Positions 32,872-42,143 are shown, counted from the first letter of the stretch. The stretch is 64,000 bases of DNA from Tenacibaculum aquimarinum (GCF_022478115.1 NZ_JAKGSC010000002.1:186001-250000), one strand, 5' to 3'. The notes: generated by a model from the sequence alone, not told the origin. Program-made: numbers and translations.

Positions 32872-34005
32872 ATGAAAATAGGAATTGTTTGTTATCCAAC
32901 TTTTGGAGGTAGTGGAGTAGTTGCAACGGAATTAGGAATGGCGTTGGCAGATAAAGGTCACGAAGTTCATTTTATTACCTATAATCAACCAGTTAGGTTA
33001 GATTTTTTTACCCACAACTTACATTTTCATGAAGTAATATTAGAAGAATATCCATTATTTCAATACCAACCTTACGAGTTAGCTTTGTCTAGTAAAATGG
33101 TTGAAGTTGTAGAAAAACATCAACTAGAAGTTTTACATGTACATTATGCAATTCCACATGCATATGCAGCTTATATGGCTAAGAAAATGTTACAAGAAAA
33201 AGATATAAATATTAAAGTTGTAACAACACTTCACGGAACAGATATTACGCTTGTAGGAAGTCATCCAACCTATAAAACTGCCGTAGAATTTAGTATAAAT
33301 AATTCAGACGTGGTAACAACGGTTTCTAAAAGCTTAAAAGAGGATACTTTACGTCTATTCAACATAAAAAAAGATATAAAAGTTGTCTATAATTTTATTG
33401 ATACTGAAAAGTATGATAAAGCCCATGATACTGAATGCAATAGAATTGCAATAGCAAAACCAGAAGAGAAAATACTTACGCATGTTAGTAATTTTAGGCC
33501 TGTAAAGCGTACACATGAAGTTGTAAAGATTTTTGCAAAAGTAAATAAGGAAGTATCATCTAAACTTCTTATGGTTGGTGATGGTCCTGAACGTTTTAAA
33601 GCAGAAAAATTAGCTAAAAAATTAGGCGTTGCAAAAGATGTTATTTTCTTAGGAAGTAGTAATGAGGTTGCTAAGATTTTATGTTATTCTGATGTGTTTT
33701 TATTACCTTCAGAAACAGAGAGTTTTGGTTTAGCAGCTTTAGAGGCAATGGCAGCAGGAACAGCTGTTATTTCTACAGATGCTGGTGGATTGCCGGAAGT
33801 AAATATTCACGGAGAAACAGGTTTTTTAAGTGCTGTTGGTGATGTTGAAGATATGGCGAAAAACACACTAACAATCCTTCAAAATGAAGATACTTTAGCG
33901 CAATTTAAAATAAATGCTAAAGCGCATACTAAATTGTTCTCTTTAGATAATATTTTACCGGTTTACGAAGATTTGTATAAGAGTTGTTCGTTTGTAACTA
34001 AATAG
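32872..34005 (+). CDS. bshA: N-acetyl-alpha-D-glucosaminyl L-malate synthase (bacillithiol biosynthesis)
   Basis: A 377-aa GT4-family retaining glycosyltransferase joining UDP-GlcNAc and L-malate, the first step of bacillithiol synthesis. Seen: MKIGIVCYPTFGGSGVVATELG with the glycine-rich N-terminal loop, HVHYAIPHAYAAYMA, TTLHGTDITLVGSHP, VVYNFIDTEKY, HVSNFRPVKRTHEVV and the nucleotide-sugar ExxxE motif in SETESFGLAALEAMA. These residues follow BshA more closely than general GT4 enzymes. bshB and bshC are not in the window. A TATCTTTA box about 57 nt upstream may be its promoter. It is convergent with the TolC gene, with 4 nt between stops. Confidence 0.93.
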   Translation: MKIGIVCYPTFGGSGVVATELGMALADKGHEVHFITYNQPVRLDFFTHNLHFHEVILEEYPLFQYQPYELALSSKMVEVVEKHQLEVLHVHYAIPHAYAAYMAKKMLQEKDINIKVVTTLHGTDITLVGSHPTYKTAVEFSINNSDVVTTVSKSLKEDTLRLFNIKKDIKVVYNFIDTEKYDKAHDTECNRIAIAKPEEKILTHVSNFRPVKRTHEVVKIFAKVNKEVSSKLLMVGDGPERFKAEKLAKKLGVAKDVIFLGSSNEVAKILCYSDVFLLPSETESFGLAALEAMAAGTAVISTDAGGLPEVNIHGETGFLSAVGDVEDMAKNTLTILQNEDTLAQFKINAKAHTKLFSLDNILPVYEDLYKSCSFVTK

Positions 34006-34009
34006 TATT

Positions 34010-35407
34010 TTAATTTATAGTTATTACTGCTGCTTTAAATAAATTAGCTTTAGATTTAAAGAATAAATTCTCTAAATCTATAGCTTTTAATTTTACTTCT
34101 ATTAATTTAGATTCACGGTAGTTTACTAGGAATAAAGAACTTTCTCCTAAGAAAAATTTACGTTCTTCAGCTTTTACCAAAGTATTATAATCTTTAACAA
34201 TACTAGTTAAATAATTATTCTGTAGTTCATAAGAAATTAATTCTTGTTGTAAAGCACTTACTTTATTCTTAATAGTAATTTTTGTTGCTTCATTTTCTAA
34301 CATAAACTCTTTAAGTTTAACATCTGCTAATTTAAAATCTCCTCTTTCTTTTCTTAAGAATAGTGGTAATTTAAAATTTAATCCGGTTTTGTAGTTATTT
34401 GTATTTAAAGAATTAGCAAGTCTTGGTGTTGCTGTTAAAAAATTATATTGCACATTGAGTTCTGGAAGTAAATTGTTTAATTTTAACTTTTTGTCAATAT
34501 TTAAACTTTGTATTTTATAATCCAAAGATTTTATTTTTGGATGTTCATTAATATCAAAATCTTCAGAATTAAATAAAGAGATGTTAAAAGTATCATCAAC
34601 AGTGTTTAATGTTTCTATATTTGGAATTATATTCTCTTGTAATTCAATAGGTGTATTATTATTTAGCCATAGAAAATTTGATAAATCCAAGGATGATTTT
34701 ACTAATTTAATACGTGCTTTTTCTAAATTTAATTTTCTGTTATTTAATGTGATTCTTGCTTCAAGAGTATCTATTGCAGGTTTTTCTCCACTTAAAAATG
34801 CTTGTTTTGTTCCTTTAAAACGAGTTTCTGCATTTTTTAAAAATGCTCTATATACGTTTTGTTCATTATACGTTTTTAACCAATTAAAATAGGCTAAAGA
34901 AGCATTGTATAAAATTGTATTTACTAATATTTGTTGTTCTTCTTTGGCTTGGTTAACAAAAATTTTTGCTTGTTTTAAAGCAGCCATTCTTTTATTAATT
35001 AAAAATCCTTTTAATAATGATGCAGAAACACCTGCAGAATATAAGCCTTTAGTTGGGACATTTCCTTCAGGGTTTAAAAAAAGCCCTTCATTATTTTCGA
35101 AATTAGCTTTAAATTCAAGTCCATAATAGGTAGGGATTTTAAAAGTAGCATTGAGTTTATTGTAATATTCTTTACTTTTAAATTTCTTTTTATCAAAATC
35201 TACTTCAATTTTTGGGTCAAAAGCACCTCTAGCTTTTAATAATTTTGCTTCACTTGTATTAATTATAAGATTTGCTTGTTTTACTATTGGATGATAGGTT
35301 TTTATATATCCTAAATATTCAGATAAGGACATCACAGATTCAGCTTTATTTTGTGCGAAATTTATAGAGTGTATTAATAAAAATAATGTTAAAAAGTACT
35401 TTTTCAT
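34010..35407 (-). CDS. TolC family outer-membrane efflux protein
   Basis: A 465-aa protein with a signal peptide (MKKYFLTLFLLIHSINFAQ). Long helical repeats follow, in the two-fold TolC pattern (SLSEYLGYIKTYHPIVKQANLII... and DINEHPKIKSLDYKIQSLNIDKKL...). It would form the outer-membrane channel of the exporter encoded with it. The order TetR-ABC-HlyD-TolC, with 3-5 nt gaps between genes, indicates one operon and one machine. It is the last gene, and no clear terminator was seen in the 4 nt before the convergent bshA stop. Confidence 0.9.
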   Translation of the reverse strand: MKKYFLTLFLLIHSINFAQNKAESVMSLSEYLGYIKTYHPIVKQANLIINTSEAKLLKARGAFDPKIEVDFDKKKFKSKEYYNKLNATFKIPTYYGLEFKANFENNEGLFLNPEGNVPTKGLYSAGVSASLLKGFLINKRMAALKQAKIFVNQAKEEQQILVNTILYNASLAYFNWLKTYNEQNVYRAFLKNAETRFKGTKQAFLSGEKPAIDTLEARITLNNRKLNLEKARIKLVKSSLDLSNFLWLNNNTPIELQENIIPNIETLNTVDDTFNISLFNSEDFDINEHPKIKSLDYKIQSLNIDKKLKLNNLLPELNVQYNFLTATPRLANSLNTNNYKTGLNFKLPLFLRKERGDFKLADVKLKEFMLENEATKITIKNKVSALQQELISYELQNNYLTSIVKDYNTLVKAEERKFFLGESSLFLVNYRESKLIEVKLKAIDLENLFFKSKANLFKAAVITIN

Positions 35408-35410
35408 TTA

Positions 35411-36769
35411 TTATTTCTTATCGGTTGTTTTACTTTTTTTAGTTCCTTTTGGCTGATAATAATTAGGGGGAAAACTGTTTAATTGCCTCCAAAGTTCAAA
35501 CCAAATTGGCACATCCTCTAAAAGGGCTATTGTTTTTGCTCCAGAACCAACTCTTATAGCTTCTGGCCATGAATGATCTGCTGTATCTGGTGCTAATAAA
35601 ACACGATATTTTCCGTTATCACTTATGTAATTTTCAATAGCTACTATCTTTGCTCCATAAGTACCATATGATACATTTGGCCAACCACTAAATACAATTG
35701 CTGGCCAACCATCAAATTGTACTCTTACTTTTTCGTTAATGTGTAAAAGTGGTAAATTTATTGGTTTAACATAGGTTTCAACAGCTAAATCGTATTTAGA
35801 AGGCATTATGCCCACTATATCTTCACCTTGTTTAAAGGTAACACCAATTCCTCCTTTAACAACTTTATTAATATAGCCATTTTGTGGAGCAGTTATAAAT
35901 AATAAGCTATTTCTAACTTTATAATTACTATTGCTGTTTTCTAATTTAGACACTTGTGCTTTTGCGTCAAAACCGCTAGATTTTGCAGTGAACATATCAC
36001 TTTGTGCTTTTGATATTTTATCGGTATAAGTTGCATTAATTCTAGATAATTCTAGTTTAGCATTAATAATATTATTTTTACTTACTAATAGTTTATTTTC
36101 TTGAGAGATTAATTTAGCTTTTGTTTCTTGTAGTTTTAATCGTTTTTCTTCAACATCTTTAACAGCCTTTAAACCTTCGGCTTGTAGAGTTTCGATTCTT
36201 TTAAATTGTTTTTCTGCAATATTTGTATTTGTTTTAGCAGCTTCATAATCAATACTGTCGCTTTTTACCTTTAATTTAGATTGTAATAATTTATTTCTTG
36301 TTTGTTGAAGCTTTAGTAGACGTTCATTTTTTAAAGCGGAAATTTGTCTTTCTAGAGCTGTAACTTTCCCTTGATAAGCATTAACAGAAGAGTTTTTTGC
36401 ACTAATTTGATCATTTGTTCTTTCAATTAAACGAGTATCGAAATACTCACTTTTAATTTCTGAAATTCTTAAAATAGTATCTCCTTTTTTTATGAAATCT
36501 CCTTCATTTACTAACCATTCTTCAATTCTACCAGGAATTTGAGATTGAATTGTTTGTGGTCTTTGGCTTGGAGTTAAAGTAGTTACTTGACCTTGGCTTG
36601 TAATATTCTGTGTCCAAGGTAAAAAAAGTACAATAAAAACTATAATTGCTGCAGCTAATAGAAATTTATTAAATGCTTTATAGTATTCTTTATTGAATAT
36701 TTCTTTGCCAGATTTATAATCTTTTAAATCTACTTTTGTATGTAATTGATTGTTAGATATATTTAACAT
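35411..36769 (-). CDS. HlyD family periplasmic adaptor (membrane fusion protein)
   Basis: A 452-aa protein with one N-terminal membrane segment (AAAIIVFIVLFLPWTQNI, about residues 38-55). A biotinyl-lipoyl half-motif follows (IPGRIEEWLVNEGDFIKKGDTILRI), then a long coiled coil (about 115-290), the second lipoyl half (ITAPQNGYINKVVKGGIGVTFKQGEDIVGI) and a beta-barrel domain. It bridges the inner-membrane ABC protein and the TolC channel. It lies 3 nt from each neighbour. Confidence 0.92.
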   Translation of the reverse strand: MLNISNNQLHTKVDLKDYKSGKEIFNKEYYKAFNKFLLAAAIIVFIVLFLPWTQNITSQGQVTTLTPSQRPQTIQSQIPGRIEEWLVNEGDFIKKGDTILRISEIKSEYFDTRLIERTNDQISAKNSSVNAYQGKVTALERQISALKNERLLKLQQTRNKLLQSKLKVKSDSIDYEAAKTNTNIAEKQFKRIETLQAEGLKAVKDVEEKRLKLQETKAKLISQENKLLVSKNNIINAKLELSRINATYTDKISKAQSDMFTAKSSGFDAKAQVSKLENSNSNYKVRNSLLFITAPQNGYINKVVKGGIGVTFKQGEDIVGIMPSKYDLAVETYVKPINLPLLHINEKVRVQFDGWPAIVFSGWPNVSYGTYGAKIVAIENYISDNGKYRVLLAPDTADHSWPEAIRVGSGAKTIALLEDVPIWFELWRQLNSFPPNYYQPKGTKKSKTTDKK

Positions 36770-36772
36770 CGT

Positions 36773-38440
36773 TTAATTTTTTATAGATTTAATACTTCCT
36801 TTTTTTAATGTTATTTTCTGATTACATTGCATTTTCCAACTTTTCTTACTACTCACAACAATTAGCGCCCAAGGTTGCTTAGGATTTGTTAAAAACTCTA
36901 TAATTTTAACTGTCTCCTCATAGTTAAATTGATCTAAAGGATCTTCTAAAATCATTACTTTTGGTTGTTTAATAATTGCTCTTGCTAAGATTATTTTTTT
37001 AGCAATGGTGTAAGACATTTGTTTTCCTTCAGGATAAATTATAGTATCTAAACCATTTGGTTGCTCTTTTAAAAATTGGTGTAATCCAACAACATTCATA
37101 GCATTAAAAATTGTATCATCTTGAATTGTTTTATTACCAAAAATTAAATTTTCTCTAATAGTTCCTTCAAAAGGTGTTTCTTCTGAAAGAGATAAACCTA
37201 ATTGAGAACGATAATGATTTAAATGCAAGCTGCTTAATGATAGGTTGTTAATGTAAATGTTACCAGCGGTTGGTTGAATTACACCCGCGATTAAACGTAA
37301 CAAACTAGATTTTCCTGCTCCACTTTCTCCCATAACAAGTATCCTACTTGAGGGTTTTATTATTAAAGAAATATTTTTGATAATATGCTTTTCTCTATCG
37401 TCTACATTGTAAGAAACTGAATCTAATTCAACTATTAAACCTTCTTTAAACAAAGGTTTTGCTCCTTCTTGTGTCTCTAATTCTTTGTCTACAACTTGCC
37501 CTATCTTTTCTATAGAAGTTAAAACATCATAAAAAGATTCTAAACCAACAATTAATTTTTCTACAGATGCAATTACTAGAAGAATTATAATTTCTGCTGC
37601 AACAAATTGACCAATATTCATTTCTTGATTTAAAACCAATGCACCACCAATTAAAAGCAAACTAGCAGTTACAATTACTTTAAAACTGATCATTTGTATA
37701 AATTGAATTTTTAGAATTTTAAAGTGGTTTTTTCTAGATTTTAAATACTCATGAACCAATGCATCATTTTTTTGCATAGCTAAATTTGTATTTCCAGAAA
37801 GCTTAAAACTTACAACGGTTCTTGCTATTTCTTGAATCCAATGTGCAACTTTATATTTGTTTTTAGATTCTAATAAACTTGTTTCTAACCCTTTTTGAGC
37901 AGTGAATTTAAAAACGATAAAAATTAGTAACAATAAAAGAAATCCAAAAATGATGAAAAATGGATGGTAAAAAGACAATAAAATCAAAGCAAATAATATC
38001 TGTAAAAGTGCTGTAGGCACATCAATTAATATCTTTGATAAGCCTTTTTGAATTGTTAATGTATCAAAAAAACGATTTGCCAATTCTGGTGGATAATAAT
38101 TGCGTAATTCATTCATTTTAATCTTTGGAAATCGATAACTCAATTCAAAAGACGCTCTTGTAAAAATTCTTTGTTGAATAGTTTCTATAATTACCAATTG
38201 CATTATTTGTAAAGAACCAGAAAAAATAATACCAATTGTAACTAAAACAACCAAAACTACCCAAGAAGTAGACATTTGTGCACCTTGTATTAAATTAATA
38301 ATTGCCTGGATTCCAAGAGGAAGTGATAATGCTACTATTCCGCCAAAAACTGCATAATATAGTAAATGTAATATATCTTTTCTTTCTAGCTTTAACAACC
38401 CAATAAAGCGTTGCCAAGGAGTTAATTGTTTTTTTTCCAT
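36773..38440 (-). CDS. ABC exporter half-transporter (permease fused to ATPase) with degenerate ATPase motifs
   Basis: A 555-aa ABC-B type protein with six membrane segments in the first 310 residues and a C-terminal nucleotide-binding domain. Walker A is intact (MGESGAGKSSLL). The signature LSGGQ is replaced by MSYTI, the Walker B end reads MILEDPLDQF (family usual LDEP/AT), and the H-loop position is in IVVSSKKS with no His. No N-terminal peptidase domain is present, so it is not a bacteriocin-maturing exporter. With the HlyD and TolC proteins it should form a type 1 secretion-like pump. The substrate is unknown and ATP hydrolysis may be weak or asymmetric. Confidence 0.87.
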   Translation of the reverse strand: MEKKQLTPWQRFIGLLKLERKDILHLLYYAVFGGIVALSLPLGIQAIINLIQGAQMSTSWVVLVVLVTIGIIFSGSLQIMQLVIIETIQQRIFTRASFELSYRFPKIKMNELRNYYPPELANRFFDTLTIQKGLSKILIDVPTALLQILFALILLSFYHPFFIIFGFLLLLLIFIVFKFTAQKGLETSLLESKNKYKVAHWIQEIARTVVSFKLSGNTNLAMQKNDALVHEYLKSRKNHFKILKIQFIQMISFKVIVTASLLLIGGALVLNQEMNIGQFVAAEIIILLVIASVEKLIVGLESFYDVLTSIEKIGQVVDKELETQEGAKPLFKEGLIVELDSVSYNVDDREKHIIKNISLIIKPSSRILVMGESGAGKSSLLRLIAGVIQPTAGNIYINNLSLSSLHLNHYRSQLGLSLSEETPFEGTIRENLIFGNKTIQDDTIFNAMNVVGLHQFLKEQPNGLDTIIYPEGKQMSYTIAKKIILARAIIKQPKVMILEDPLDQFNYEETVKIIEFLTNPKQPWALIVVSSKKSWKMQCNQKITLKKGSIKSIKN

Positions 38441-38445
38441 AGAAT

Positions 38446-39117
38446 TTATAATAATGTGTTTTTTGCCAGTTGAATAAAAAATTTTGTAGGTGTTTTATCT
38501 ACTGTACAATTTGTTATTGAAGGAAAATGATCCTTTAAATAATGTTGATGTAGAGCTCCTTCTAAAATAGTGCTTGCAAGACTTAGCGCAAACGTATAGT
38601 TTGGTTTAACAGCTAAAATTATTTCTTTTAACCTTGTAATTAGCCGTTTGTAAACTTCAAAATATCCATCTCTATTCTCATTGTCGACCTCTTTTGTTAA
38701 AAAAGATTTTGAGCTTTCACTTACCATAATCTTATATAAAACTGTTTCGTTTATATGAGAAAATTTACTGTCTTCTTTAACAGTTCTTGTAATGACAATT
38801 ATTGCTTTTTCTAATTTTTCTTCATTATTAGAAATACTAAATGTTTCCATTACTAATTGATATTCTAACCAAGCCCAATACCAAGAAGATAAGTAAAGTA
38901 AAAGTTTATGCTTACTTTCAAAATATCTATATATAGAACTTTCATTAGAACCTATTTTTACACCCAACTTTTTAAAAGTAAAATTTTCGAATCCTATTTC
39001 ATTTATTAATAAGATACTGTTTTCAATAATTCTCTTTCCTAAATCGGAAGTTTCAGGATTTTTAATAAAAATTTTTTCTGGTACAGAAATTTTTATTGTA
39101 GACAATAGATCTTTCAT
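38446..39117 (-). CDS. TetR/AcrR family transcriptional regulator of the export operon
   Basis: A 223-aa protein. The N-terminal helix-turn-helix is recognisable: GKRIIENSILLINEIGFENFTFKKLG, then IGSNESSIYRYFESKHKLLLYLSSWYW (about residues 28-80). The C-terminal ligand-binding part is helical and not typed. It is the first gene of the leftward export operon, so autoregulation is likely. A 17-bp interrupted palindrome overlaps its TATATTTG promoter at 39137-39159. Confidence 0.9.
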   Translation of the reverse strand: MKDLLSTIKISVPEKIFIKNPETSDLGKRIIENSILLINEIGFENFTFKKLGVKIGSNESSIYRYFESKHKLLLYLSSWYWAWLEYQLVMETFSISNNEEKLEKAIIVITRTVKEDSKFSHINETVLYKIMVSESSKSFLTKEVDNENRDGYFEVYKRLITRLKEIILAVKPNYTFALSLASTILEGALHQHYLKDHFPSITNCTVDKTPTKFFIQLAKNTLL

Positions 39118-39136
39118 ACATATTATATTTTGATTG

Positions 39137-39159
39137 CAAATATAATAGTAATACTATTA
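39137..39159 (-). promoter_or_regulatory. Promoter and probable TetR operator of the export operon
   Basis: On the minus strand TATATTTG (39137-39144) matches the -7 consensus, 19 nt before the TetR start. The inverted repeat TAATAGTA-N1-TACTATTA (39143-39159) overlaps it upstream, an ideal site for repression of the operon by its first gene product. Confidence 0.6.
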
Positions 39160-39293
39160 AATAAAAATACTTTACTATTAATTAATGAAAAATTAACATA
39201 GAGACACAAGCAGCTCGCTCTATAAGTTATTTATAATAAGTTTTTTATGAAAAATGTAGTAAGGTGGTTGTATTTTATATGTGCAATTAGAAA

Positions 39294-40352
39294 TTAAGAT
39301 AAATAATACTCAATACTCTTAATAACTAAATCTTCTGATACTTTACAATCTAATTTATAATCTTCATAATCGTTCAGCAAAACAAAGTTTACCTGTCCGT
39401 TTACATTCTTTTTATCATGTTTTAATAAGTCAATGATAGAAGGGAAGTCTTCTTTTAAAATAGCCGTTTTTCCATAAATTGAAACAATAGTTTGTTTTAC
39501 ATCTTTTAATTTTTCCTTCGGAAAATTTAATAATTCAGCAGAAACAAAACACTCACAGATCATTCCAATTGCAATAGCTTCACCATGAGTTAAGTTATTT
39601 TTATGTTCAGATTCAAGAAAATAAGACTCGATTGCATGACCAATTGTATGCCCAAAATTTAATATTTTACGCAAACCATTTTCTTTAGGATCTTGTAAAA
39701 CAACTTCATTTTTAATATTGATAGAAGTAAATATTAAATCGCTTATTTCTAGATTTTTATTACCTTTTATTTCATCAAATAATTTAACATCATAAGTTAG
39801 ACCGTATTTAATAATTTCTGCAGTTCCAGAACGTATTTCTCTTGGCGTAACAGTTTGTAAATATGCGTCATCTACCAATACCATTTCTGGATTAGAAAAT
39901 AACCCAATCTGATTTTTCAATACACCTAAATCTACACCAGTTTTTCCGCCAACAGAAGCATCAACCATAGAAAGTAGAGTAGTAGGTATATTAACAAAAT
40001 CAATTCCACGTTTAAAACAAGAAGCAACAAAACCACCTAAATCTGTAATAACGCCACCACCAAGTGTAATCAACAAACTTTTTCTATCGGCTTCTAATTC
40101 CGTTAAAACATTCCAAACACCAGCACAAGTTTCTAAGTTTTTATTAATCTCTCCAGATTCAATTTCTATGACTTCAATTCGCTTTTCTGTTGCTAAATTT
40201 GGAATAAATTTAGGGTAACAATGCTCTAAAGTGTTTTCATCTACTAAAATAAAGATAGTAGAATAGTTTTTTTCTTCAATTAATTTAGAGAGTTCTTTGT
40301 AGCTTTCATCTTGAAAATGAACAGGATATGTAACTGCTTGGATGGTTTTCAT
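39294..40352 (-). CDS. aroB: 3-dehydroquinate synthase
   Basis: The second step of the shikimate pathway, converting DAHP to 3-dehydroquinate (EC 4.2.3.4), NAD- and metal-dependent. At 352 aa it is full length. Seen: ESGEINKNLETC, the NAD-binding LITLGGGVITDLGGFVASCF, IPTTLLSMVDASVGGKTGVD, the Lys/Asn block KNQIGLF, and metal ligands in RSGTAEIIKYGL, NFGHTIGHAIES and THGEAIAIGM. It is divergent from proline dehydrogenase with 90 nt between starts. Confidence 0.97.
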   Translation of the reverse strand: MKTIQAVTYPVHFQDESYKELSKLIEEKNYSTIFILVDENTLEHCYPKFIPNLATEKRIEVIEIESGEINKNLETCAGVWNVLTELEADRKSLLITLGGGVITDLGGFVASCFKRGIDFVNIPTTLLSMVDASVGGKTGVDLGVLKNQIGLFSNPEMVLVDDAYLQTVTPREIRSGTAEIIKYGLTYDVKLFDEIKGNKNLEISDLIFTSINIKNEVVLQDPKENGLRKILNFGHTIGHAIESYFLESEHKNNLTHGEAIAIGMICECFVSAELLNFPKEKLKDVKQTIVSIYGKTAILKEDFPSIIDLLKHDKKNVNGQVNFVLLNDYEDYKLDCKVSEDLVIKSIEYYLS

Positions 40353-40413
40353 TAGTAAAATTATTAAGCGTGCAATTTAAACAGAAAATATTCAAATATT
40401 ACCATTCAAATAC

Positions 40414-40421
40414 TATATTTG
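40414..40421 (+). promoter_or_regulatory. -7 box of the proline dehydrogenase gene
   Basis: TATATTTG, 21 nt before the ATG at 40443. A longer frame would begin at a TTG at 40419 inside this box, so the ATG is preferred. Confidence 0.6.
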
Positions 40422-40442
40422 TTTCTACTAAAACGATATAGT

Positions 40443-41606
40443 ATGAAACTTTTTGATAATACAGAAGTTGCTTTTTCTTTAAAAACAGATTCTCAGTTAG
40501 AACGCGCTTATTTTTTGTTTAAAATGATACAAAATGAACCAATGGTTCGTATAGGTTCTGCAGTTACCAATTTTGCATTAAAAGTACATTTACCAGTAGA
40601 AGGTTTAATAAGATCTACTGTTTTCGATCATTTTTGTGGAGGAGTAACAGAAGACGATTGTTTGCCTATTATCGATAATATGCATAAGAATGGTAATGTT
40701 CATAGTGTTTTAGATTATTCCGTAGAAGGTAAAGATGAAGAAATAAGTTTTGATGGCGCTTTAGAGAAAATTCTAAGAATTATTAATTTTTGTGAAGAAA
40801 AACAATCAATTCCGTATGCCGTTTTCAAACCATCTGGTTTTGGAAGATTCGGTTTATATGTTAAAATTTCAGAAGGAAAAACATTAACTTCAGAAGAAAA
40901 AGAAGAATGGAATAGAGTAGTAGCACGTTTTCATAAAGTGTGTGAAGTTGCCTTAAAAAAAGATGTTCCTTTGTTAATTGATGCAGAAGAAAGTTGGATG
41001 CAAAAGTCAGCAGATGAGTTAATTGAAGAGTTAATGGAAACCTATAATAAAGACAAAGCCATTGTTTTTAATACGCTACAAATGTACCGTCATGATAGAA
41101 TGGATTATCTAAAAGAATTACATCAAAAAGCACAGAAAAAAGGTTTTTATATAGGAATGAAAGTTGTTCGTGGTGCATATATGGAAAAAGAACGCGATAG
41201 AGCTGAGGAAAAAGGATATCCATCTCCAATTTGTAAAGACAAACAAGCAACAGATGACAACTATAATGAAGCTATAAAATACATGATGGAACATTCTAAA
41301 ATGGCTTTGTTTGCAGGAACTCATAACGAAGAAAGTTCTTATATGTTAATGGAATTAGCAAAAAAACACAACATAAAAAACAACGATATGCGCCTTTGGT
41401 TTGGGCAATTATTTGGTATGAGTGATCATATCAGTTATAATCTAGCAAACGAAGGTTACAATGTTGCAAAATACTTACCATTTGGGCCTGTTAGAGACGT
41501 TATGCCTTACTTAATAAGAAGAGCAGAAGAAAATACATCTGTTTCTGGACAAACAAGTAGAGAGTTAAATTTACTAAAAACTGAGCGTAAACGCAGAAAA
41601 TTGTAA
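40443..41606 (+). CDS. Proline dehydrogenase
   Basis: A monofunctional FAD enzyme oxidising proline to pyrroline-5-carboxylate (EC 1.5.5.2) with electrons going to quinone. From the ATG at 40443 it has 387 aa. Seen: TVFDHFCGG, YAVFKPSGFGRFGLY, LLIDAEESWMQ, NTLQMYRHDRMDYL, MKVVRGAYMEKERDRA and the C-terminal helix motif YLPFGPVRDVMPYLIRRAEEN with the two Arg that bind the proline carboxylate. It overlaps the next small gene by one base (TAATG), so the two are translationally coupled. Confidence 0.95.
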   Translation: MKLFDNTEVAFSLKTDSQLERAYFLFKMIQNEPMVRIGSAVTNFALKVHLPVEGLIRSTVFDHFCGGVTEDDCLPIIDNMHKNGNVHSVLDYSVEGKDEEISFDGALEKILRIINFCEEKQSIPYAVFKPSGFGRFGLYVKISEGKTLTSEEKEEWNRVVARFHKVCEVALKKDVPLLIDAEESWMQKSADELIEELMETYNKDKAIVFNTLQMYRHDRMDYLKELHQKAQKKGFYIGMKVVRGAYMEKERDRAEEKGYPSPICKDKQATDDNYNEAIKYMMEHSKMALFAGTHNEESSYMLMELAKKHNIKNNDMRLWFGQLFGMSDHISYNLANEGYNVAKYLPFGPVRDVMPYLIRRAEENTSVSGQTSRELNLLKTERKRRKL

Positions 41607-41890
41607 TGACAACAGTTCAAGAAATAAAGGAACTACTTTCAAAAAACAAAAAACGCCTTGCAAAAGAATTAAAGCAAAGTAAAGAAGCCGTTTATTTAAT
41701 TCAAAAAGCAACACACTCATCACTTACCGAAGAAGAAAAGGAGAAAATTAAAGTTCAATTATTAGATATTTGTAAGGCAATTCCAGCATTTACAGTATTT
41801 ATGTTACCAGGCGGCGCACTTTTATTACCACTCTTAATTAAGTTAATACCCGATATTTTACCAAGCTCATTTAGAGAAGATCCAGAATAA
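41606..41890 (+). CDS. LETM1-like small protein
   Basis: A 94-aa protein. A Lys/Glu-rich helical N-terminus (about 1-60) is followed by CKAIPAFTVFMLPGGALLLPLLIKLIPDILPSSF, which matches the core of the LETM1 domain (a hydrophobic PGG...LP segment) seen in mitochondrial LETM1 and in short bacterial relatives. Whether it inserts in the membrane or binds ribosomes is not known for these short proteins. The start codon overlaps the stop of the proline dehydrogenase gene. It is directly followed by a CGCTTTCCGC-type repeat. Confidence 0.75.
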   Translation: MTTVQEIKELLSKNKKRLAKELKQSKEAVYLIQKATHSSLTEEEKEKIKVQLLDICKAIPAFTVFMLPGGALLLPLLIKLIPDILPSSFREDPE

Positions 41891-41893
41891 TTT

Positions 41894-41993
41894 GGGCGTT
41901 ACTTTATCCTGAAGGCATTCAGGACCTAGTCGCGCTTTCCGCTATATCTTTTTTGAGAAAAACAAAAAAGGATGCCGCTGCAATCGCTAACGC
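41894..41993. repeat. CGCTTTCCGC-type Bacteroidota intergenic element
   Basis: About 100 nt, framed by GGGCGTTA and TAACGC: GCGTTA at 41896-41901 pairs with TAACGC at 41988-41993. Inside are a hairpin TCCTGAA / TTCAGGA (41907-41924), the word CGCGCTTTCCGC and a second hairpin ATCTTTTTT / AAAAAAGGAT. It starts 4 nt after the LETM1-like stop codon. Confidence 0.75.
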
Positions 41994-42135
41994 GGGAGTC
42001 TTTAGTAAAAAATAGGCAGTATTCAGTTGCAGAAAACCGTGGTAAAAACCTCATATTTTCACCATCACTTCAACGTAAAAACAATTCAAATCTAAAATAA
42101 TTAGAGATATTAGGTGTAATTCGCTTGTAAACAAC

Positions 42136-42143
42136 TATTTTTG
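42136..42143 (+). promoter_or_regulatory. -7 box of typA
   Basis: TATTTTTG followed by CAC, 22 nt before the typA ATG. Confidence 0.6.

Noticed and set aside
34581..34892. 103-codon plus-strand ORF antisense to the TolC gene
   Set aside because: It lies wholly inside a well-supported TolC family gene; composition is typical of antisense shadows (Phe/Ser/Cys-rich).
39160..39293. Regulatory RNA between the TetR gene and aroB
   Set aside because: Only a weak TAGAG/CTCTA pairing was seen and there is no terminator or promoter box of quality; I see nothing supportable there.
40419..40442. Upstream TTG start for proline dehydrogenase
   Set aside because: The TTG is part of the -7 box TATATTTG, so it would not be transcribed.
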